Shown here: positions 59,941 to 64,000 of the stretch, piece by piece
How the letters are laid out: each line of letters begins with the position of its first letter
How positions within the stretch are numbered: the stretch's first letter is position 1
Assembly (NCBI RefSeq): GCF_900112365.1
Contig: NZ_FOLQ01000022.1
Coordinates: 28,876 to 92,875, forward strand
Reading direction: 5' to 3'
DNA length: 64,000 bases
Origin: Spirosoma endophyticum
Lineage (GTDB): Bacteria; Bacteroidota; Bacteroidia; Cytophagales; Spirosomataceae
Position numbers and translations under genes: made by a program
The notes under the pieces: generated by a model
Databases searched by the model: none
What the model was told of the DNA's origin: nothing
The model's input: only the letters and a program-made list of their open reading frames with translations

Positions 59941-60414
59941 TTAGGAAAGGTACTTCCGCAGCATCCAGGCCATAGCTTCATGGGCTTCCATCAAGCCAGT
60001 CAGGAAGTCGGCGGTACCCGCATCTTTCAGTTCTTCATCGCATTTGTCGACGTCTTCGCGCAGTTCCCGAACAATTTGTTCGTGGTCGGACAGGAGATTC
60101 TTAAACATGTCAGCCGTACTGGTTGGCTTGCCCGAATCTTCTTTGAGGCTGGTGTTATGAATGAACTCGGCCATAGTAGCCAGTGGCGTACCGCCTAATT
60201 GCCGGATACGTTCGGCTACTTCGTCGATTTCGGCTTCGATCGCTTTGTACTGGCTCTCAAAGAATTTATGGTACTCCATGAAGTTCGGGCCCGCTACGTT
60301 CCAATGGTATTTGCGGGTTTTGATATACAATACGTGGAGATCAGACAGAAAGTCGTTCAGCAAAACGTTGTCCTGTTTGAGGACGTCTTTTTCGAGACCA
60401 ATATTGGGTTGCAT
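59941..60414 (-). CDS. dps: Dps-family DNA-binding ferritin-like protein
   Basis: The 157-residue protein has the Dps four-helix bundle and ferroxidase residues shared between subunits: the His in RKYHWNVAGPNF, the His and acidic residue in EYHKFFE (His then Glu at +4), and the Asp-x3-Glu in EIDEVAERI. Dps forms dodecamers that oxidise Fe(II) with peroxide and can bind DNA in stationary phase. It is cytosolic. The N-terminus is short, without an obvious Lys-rich DNA tail, so DNA binding is uncertain. Confidence 0.9.
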   Translation of the reverse strand: MQPNIGLEKDVLKQDNVLLNDFLSDLHVLYIKTRKYHWNVAGPNFMEYHKFFESQYKAIEAEIDEVAERIRQLGGTPLATMAEFIHNTSLKEDSGKPTSTADMFKNLLSDHEQIVRELREDVDKCDEELKDAGTADFLTGLMEAHEAMAWMLRKYLS

Positions 60415-60576
60415 GATGATAACGCAAGTTTTAAATTAATGATAAGGATAACGGTCCGGATTTCCGGGGTTAGTCCTTCATTAACCAAGTCTGAGCTGCT
60501 TTGTTCTAAGCACCCTATAATGTATTCATAGTCTAAATTAGAGCCTGTTAACTGGAACCGGCTCACCATCTGCTAT

Positions 60577-61512
60577 TTACACCAATCCCGAAAAAACCTC
60601 CCGTGTGTAGTGTAAATCCTGTTTATGCGCTTCTGCCGGTCCCATTGTGTTAGGTGATCCTTTTTCCAGACACTGCTCAAGCACCAGCAAAGGCCGGATG
60701 GACAATGCTTTCAGATCAGCGGCAAGACGCCGATAGTCAATATCGCCATCACCAAAGGTTTCCTGCCAGATGCCATTCTTCGATTGCCGGATGTGCACTT
60801 CCACGATACGTTTTCCATATAGCTTCACTACGTCGAACAGGGCCACCTGTGAATTACCCGATCCACGATAAACCCAGTGGGCATCCAGGCAAAGTGCTAC
60901 GTTTTTAGGGTCCGATGCCAGCAGCATATGGTGAAATTCACGGGCGGCCTGTCGGTGTTCGGGCGCGTGCGTATGGTAAGCCAGCGTAAGGCCGCGTTGA
61001 CGTAGTTCAGCGCCCAGCCTATCAAGATTTTTAGCCTGTTCAACAAGCTCAGCATCGGTTTTGTCGTCGTTGCTTCCCCACTTGATCGGGCTGGGATTGG
61101 TGACAATGATACGTACGCCGAATGGTTTGGCGGCATTGGCTATGGCCAGCACCGAGTCGATGGATTTTTGTGCTTCGTCGGTCCTGTGAAGCGAACTATT
61201 TACGTACAGCGAAGGCATCGCGAGTTGGTATCTGGTCAAATACGGCGCTACTTTTTTAACCTCATCGGCATTGGTAAATGAGGGTTCATAAGCAGTCAGG
61301 CCCGTTTTAACGTACTCACTCAGCGACGCATCCGGATCAGCCATCCACTGTTTTTGCTCGCGCTCATAAAAGGTGCCCCACGTATAGGCGTTGCAGGAAA
61401 TCGGCCAGGGCTTATTCGCCGAACTTGCTTGAGCCAGTTGGATATCAGGCAACAGCGAGGCTCCGGCGAGGGCGGTGAGTGAGGCTAGGAAATGGCGACG
61501 AGTGGCAGGCAT
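60577..61512 (-). CDS. Tat-exported sugar phosphate isomerase/epimerase-like TIM barrel
   Basis: The 311-residue protein has a twin-arginine-type signal (ATRRHFLASLTALAGASLLP). The body is an AP-endonuclease-2/xylose-isomerase-like TIM barrel: LTAYEPSFTNADEVKKVAPY, TLAYHTHAPEHR, CLDAHWVYRG and VEVHIRQSKNGIWQETFGDG, with metal ligands in the last two. Such proteins act on sugars or inositols in the periplasm. The reaction is not readable. Confidence 0.88.
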   Translation of the reverse strand: MPATRRHFLASLTALAGASLLPDIQLAQASSANKPWPISCNAYTWGTFYEREQKQWMADPDASLSEYVKTGLTAYEPSFTNADEVKKVAPYLTRYQLAMPSLYVNSSLHRTDEAQKSIDSVLAIANAAKPFGVRIIVTNPSPIKWGSNDDKTDAELVEQAKNLDRLGAELRQRGLTLAYHTHAPEHRQAAREFHHMLLASDPKNVALCLDAHWVYRGSGNSQVALFDVVKLYGKRIVEVHIRQSKNGIWQETFGDGDIDYRRLAADLKALSIRPLLVLEQCLEKGSPNTMGPAEAHKQDLHYTREVFSGLV

Positions 61513-61560
61513 ACGTAACGGATTTTAGCGTATCACTGAAAGTCCGTTACGTATGGTTGC

Positions 61561-62752
61561 TTACTCAACCACCAAACGATACTCACGCTTCTGAGATCGC
61601 TTTTCAACCGTTAGGATATAGATTCCGGTAGATAGCGTTTGGGTTGTTTTAATCTGTAGGCTGCCAGCGTCGACCCCCATTTTCTGAAAAGGGACCAGAT
61701 GCCCATCCAGGTTGTAGATCTTAATCGTCGCTGTTAGGGGTTCGTCCAATTGTAGCTGAAATTGTTGGTTACTGATGGGGTTAGGGGATACACCATAGGC
61801 TTCCCGGCGCAATACGACTGACTCCCAGGGATACGTAGTGGTTTTGCCGTCAAGGTCCACCTGCCGGAGTCGGTAATAGCTGGTACCCGTATAGGGTTTA
61901 TCATCCGTAAAGGTGTAGCTGAATCCCTGAAACGAGCTGCCTTCGTGCGCTTTTACATTGGCAACGGATTCTACCTGAATCAGGTCTTTGCTGCGTTCGA
62001 GCAGAAAGTACTTGTTATTTTGTTCGGACGCGGTTGACCAAATCAGGTTCACCGTTTGGTTATCTTTGGGTTTAGCTGAAAAAGAAACTAAATTGACTGG
62101 CAGAGCAGCAGAGCAACTGCCTGTTCCATTGGCACAGAAGGGGGCAAAGTTTCCATTACCAGGTAAGCCTGCATTCGAAAAGAAAGCCGTGCTCTTTCCG
62201 CATAAAGCGGACAAGCTGGCTGGAAAACAGCCACTCAATTGGTTTCCCTGTACAAACAAAGTGTTTACGTTCGGCAGATTGCCCAGACTGGGGGGGATAC
62301 TGCCCGTTAAAGCGTTGTACCCTAAATAGAGCACTTGCAGGTTGGTGAGATTGCCCAGACTGGGGGGGATACTGCCGCTCAATTGGTTACTCTGTAAAAA
62401 CAGGTTGCCCAGACTAGGGGTATGCTACCTGTCAATTCACTAAGGGCTAAATCAAGGGTTTGCAGTTCAGTGAGCGCGCTGAGGCTGGCGGGTATAGTCC
62501 CCTGAAGGCCATTCCAACTTAAATTAAGGGCTGTAACATGTCCTTCGTCGTTACAATTCACCCCATACCAGCCGCAGGGCTCGCAGTCAGAGAGCCACTT
62601 ATCCTGGCGAGCCCAGTTAGCTCCGTTAGTGGCGTTATAGAACTCGATCAGGGTAGTGTAATCCGAACTTTAGGGCATTGTCCCCAACTTAAGTGGGTTA
62701 GTATGCTCAGTAATAGCGTCAGTACCCAAGGGAACAAATGAATTCGGTGCAT
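61561..62752 (-). pseudogene. LRR protein with type IX sorting domain, two frameshifts
   Basis: The frame begins with a signal peptide (MHRIHLFPWVLTLLLSILTH, then LSWGQ), shifts near 62670 into the LRR N-cap (ALIEFYNATNG-like TLIEFYNATNGANWARQDKW), runs through LRRs, shifts again near 62415, and then reads LRRs (GSIPPSLGN type), a linker and a Por_Sec tail (YGVSPNPISNQQ, ending YRLVVE). Near the second break one repeat lacks about six residues as well as one base, so it is a real deletion rather than a single sequencing slip. An intact ancestor would be a secreted surface protein. A sequencing artefact is not excluded. Confidence 0.65.
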
Positions 62753-62879
62753 AAGAACGATAAGTTGGGAACCTTTGGCAGGCTGGAAAAGGAAGAATAA
62801 GTGTTTCATAAAGTAAGCTTAGAAATGGATAGAGGATTGAGTCAATAGAAAGCCGAAAGTCTGCAGCATGCCTTATTTT

Positions 62880-63665
62880 CTATTCCAATACCAATCGGTA
62901 CTGGCGGGTTCGGGCACGTTCTTCAACCACCAGAATATACACTCCCGTTGGAAGTTTTCGCTCGGTTTTAAGCTGCAGACTGCCAACGTCTTGCCCTATT
63001 TTCTGGATCGGCATTAAGCGCCCATCTAGGCTGTATAGACGAACCAAAGCTGTCTTTGGCTCATCCAGTTGTACGCTGAAGTGCTGATCACTAATCGGAT
63101 TAGGATATACCCCGTAGTCCTGCCTGGATGAACCAATGGACAAGATAATCAGTGGATAGGTGATGCTAAAGCTGGTGAAAGCAGACAGGCCTCCCGGATC
63201 GGTAGCGATAATGATCACATTGCTTAGTCCCGAGGTTGTGGGTGTACCGGAAATGACTCGTGTGGTAGCATCAAAATTAAGACCATTTGCAGGATTTATG
63301 CTGGCAGTGTAAGTTAAAGAGCTAGGCGTCTCGGCATCAATGAAGGCATTGACTGTATAAGAAAAGCCCTTTCCCACTGTAGCCGTTAAACTGGCATTAG
63401 CTGTGGGCTGTGGCGGTGTGTTAGATGCCGAGCAACTACCGGTTCCATTGAGACAAAATGCCCCAAAATTCCCCCCACCGGGTAAACCAGGATTATTCCC
63501 TAAAGAGGCAAGCGATCCACAAACTGCTGACAAACTGGCTGGGAAACAGCCACTCAATTGATTATTGTTCAAATAAAAGACCTCTAACTTAATAAGTGCG
63601 CCCAAACTTGCCGGAATACTGCTACTTAATTGATTATTACTTAGGTTAAGAACTTTTAGTTTAAG
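62880..63665 (-). pseudogene. LRR protein with type IX sorting domain, interrupted by an IS
   Basis: The 3' part reads LRRs (NLSNNQLSSSIPASLG, LNNNQLSGCF), a linker, a cadherin-like/CADG module (SYTVNAFIDAETPSSLTYTA, VISGTPTTSGLSNVIIIATD) and a Por_Sec C-terminal domain (YGVYPNPISDQHFSVQLDEP, ending YRLVLE). Upstream, coding continuity ends near 63665 where IS sequence starts; the 5' part presumably continues beyond the IS outside the window. It is a paralogue of the adjacent LRR gene. Confidence 0.75.
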
Positions 63666-64000
63666 TAATACAGATTACTGGACATGGATGGTAGAAAGCC
63701 GAAAAGTGGCTGACCGATGGTAAGTTTAAGTTCGCTAAAACTTATCAAAACTACCACCATGGCCAAGCCACTTTTTGTCAAATGTAGGCGGTTCTTTCCG
63801 GATATTCCAGAGCACATTTTCCGAAACTTATTATTGGTCTGTTCGGCCGTTACTTTGGCCCGGTCCACCAATTTGAATGTGTTGAAGGACTATTTGCCTC
63901 AACTATTGGCTAATGAGCAGACCAAAGCTGATTCCCATTATAAACGGCTGATTCGCTTTTTTCGAGTGTCAAAGCCCAATCGATTAGTCATCTGTATACT
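63666..64000 (+). mobile_element. insertion sequence inside LRR gene, left part
   Basis: Sequence changes from LRR coding to non-LRR at about 63666, then a transposase gene starts at 63759. The right end and terminal repeats are outside the window, so the boundary is approximate. The leader is highly structured (see findings). Confidence 0.7.
63759..64000 (+). CDS. IS4-like transposase, N-terminal part
   Basis: Eighty residues are read with no stop before the right edge, beginning MAKPLFVKCRRFFPDIPEHI. The stretch ARSTNLNVLKDYL, followed by SHYKRLIRFFRV, is typical of the N-terminal domain of Bacteroidota IS4-type DDE transposases. The catalytic DDE residues lie beyond the window. The insertion splits the LRR gene. 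Confidence 0.75.
   Translation, partial: MAKPLFVKCRRFFPDIPEHIFRNLLLVCSAVTLARSTNLNVLKDYLPQLLANEQTKADSHYKRLIRFFRVSKPNRLVICI

Noticed and set aside
60357..60569. 70-codon minus-strand frame overlapping the dps start
   Set aside because: It overlaps the Dps N-terminus in another frame and lacks any recognisable feature.
1..64000. CRISPR array
   Set aside because: Repeats here are inverted and dispersed, not regularly spaced direct repeats; no cas genes are seen.

Overview
The window is a stretch of chromosome from a Bacteroidota bacterium, most likely a Spirosoma-like member of the Cytophagales. The pointers are: several TAnnTTTG promoter cores (the Bacteroidota sigma-A -7 box) close to good start codons; two leucine-rich-repeat proteins ending in a Por-type (type IX secretion) sorting domain; families common in this phylum (DUF4403, bacterial GH3, DKNYY, DUF1080, DUF3820, two M61 peptidases); moderate G+C; and very many hairpin-forming intergenic repeats. 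I see no rRNA, complete tRNA, CRISPR array, prophage or conjugative module.

Layout. 1-8 kb: DKNYY lipoprotein (cut by the window edge), small exported protein, DHA2-type MFS pump, LpxR-like lipid A deacylase, AddB-like PD-(D/E)XK nuclease carrying two in-frame repeat-like insertions. 8-18.5 kb: CDF metal transporter, M61 peptidase plus esterase, M28 peptidase, NUDIX, LysE, GH3, SurE, AraC regulator. 18.7-24.5 kb: PhyH dioxygenase, LysR regulator, threonine synthase, TrhO, deoxynucleoside kinase, Ate1-like transferase. 24.7-28.8 kb: GH127 and GH51 arabinofuranosidases, an arabinan/arabinoside operon with a candidate direct-repeat operator. 28.8-30 kb: AT-rich stretch with two orphan small genes. 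30-42 kb: S66 peptidase, DUF3820, Vat-like acetyltransferase, DinB, DbpA-like helicase, glycine-zipper protein, NTF2-like lipoprotein, DUF4403 plus MtfA-like peptidase, LacI regulator, orphan proteins, DUF1080 protein, TRIC channel. 42-56 kb: SWIM-SNF2 ATPase, VOC protein, unrecognised exported protein, two MFS carriers, second M61 peptidase, M1 peptidase. 56-64 kb: DinB plus SnoaL-like operon, beta-repeat adhesin-like protein, non-canonical Nramp homologue, Dps, sugar isomerase-like protein, and two damaged LRR genes, one interrupted by an insertion sequence that runs off the right edge.

Most genes are housekeeping or scattered metabolism. Local units that seem to work together are the GH127-GH51 pair, the esterase-M61 pair, DUF4403-MtfA (4-bp overlap) and DinB-SnoaL. 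The DinB operon shares an upstream element (TGTCGCATT) at matching spacing with the VOC gene 10 kb away, suggesting a common regulator.

The most unusual content is the repeat population: at least ten sequence classes of inverted repeats sit between genes, several overlap or supply stop codons, and two related sequences appear to lie inside the addB-like reading frame. No single gene cluster here looks like a complete undescribed defence or biosynthetic system. The strongest leads are the repeat invasion of addB, the TGTCGCATT regulon, the Nramp homologue lacking the canonical metal-binding residues, and the tandem damaged LRR genes.
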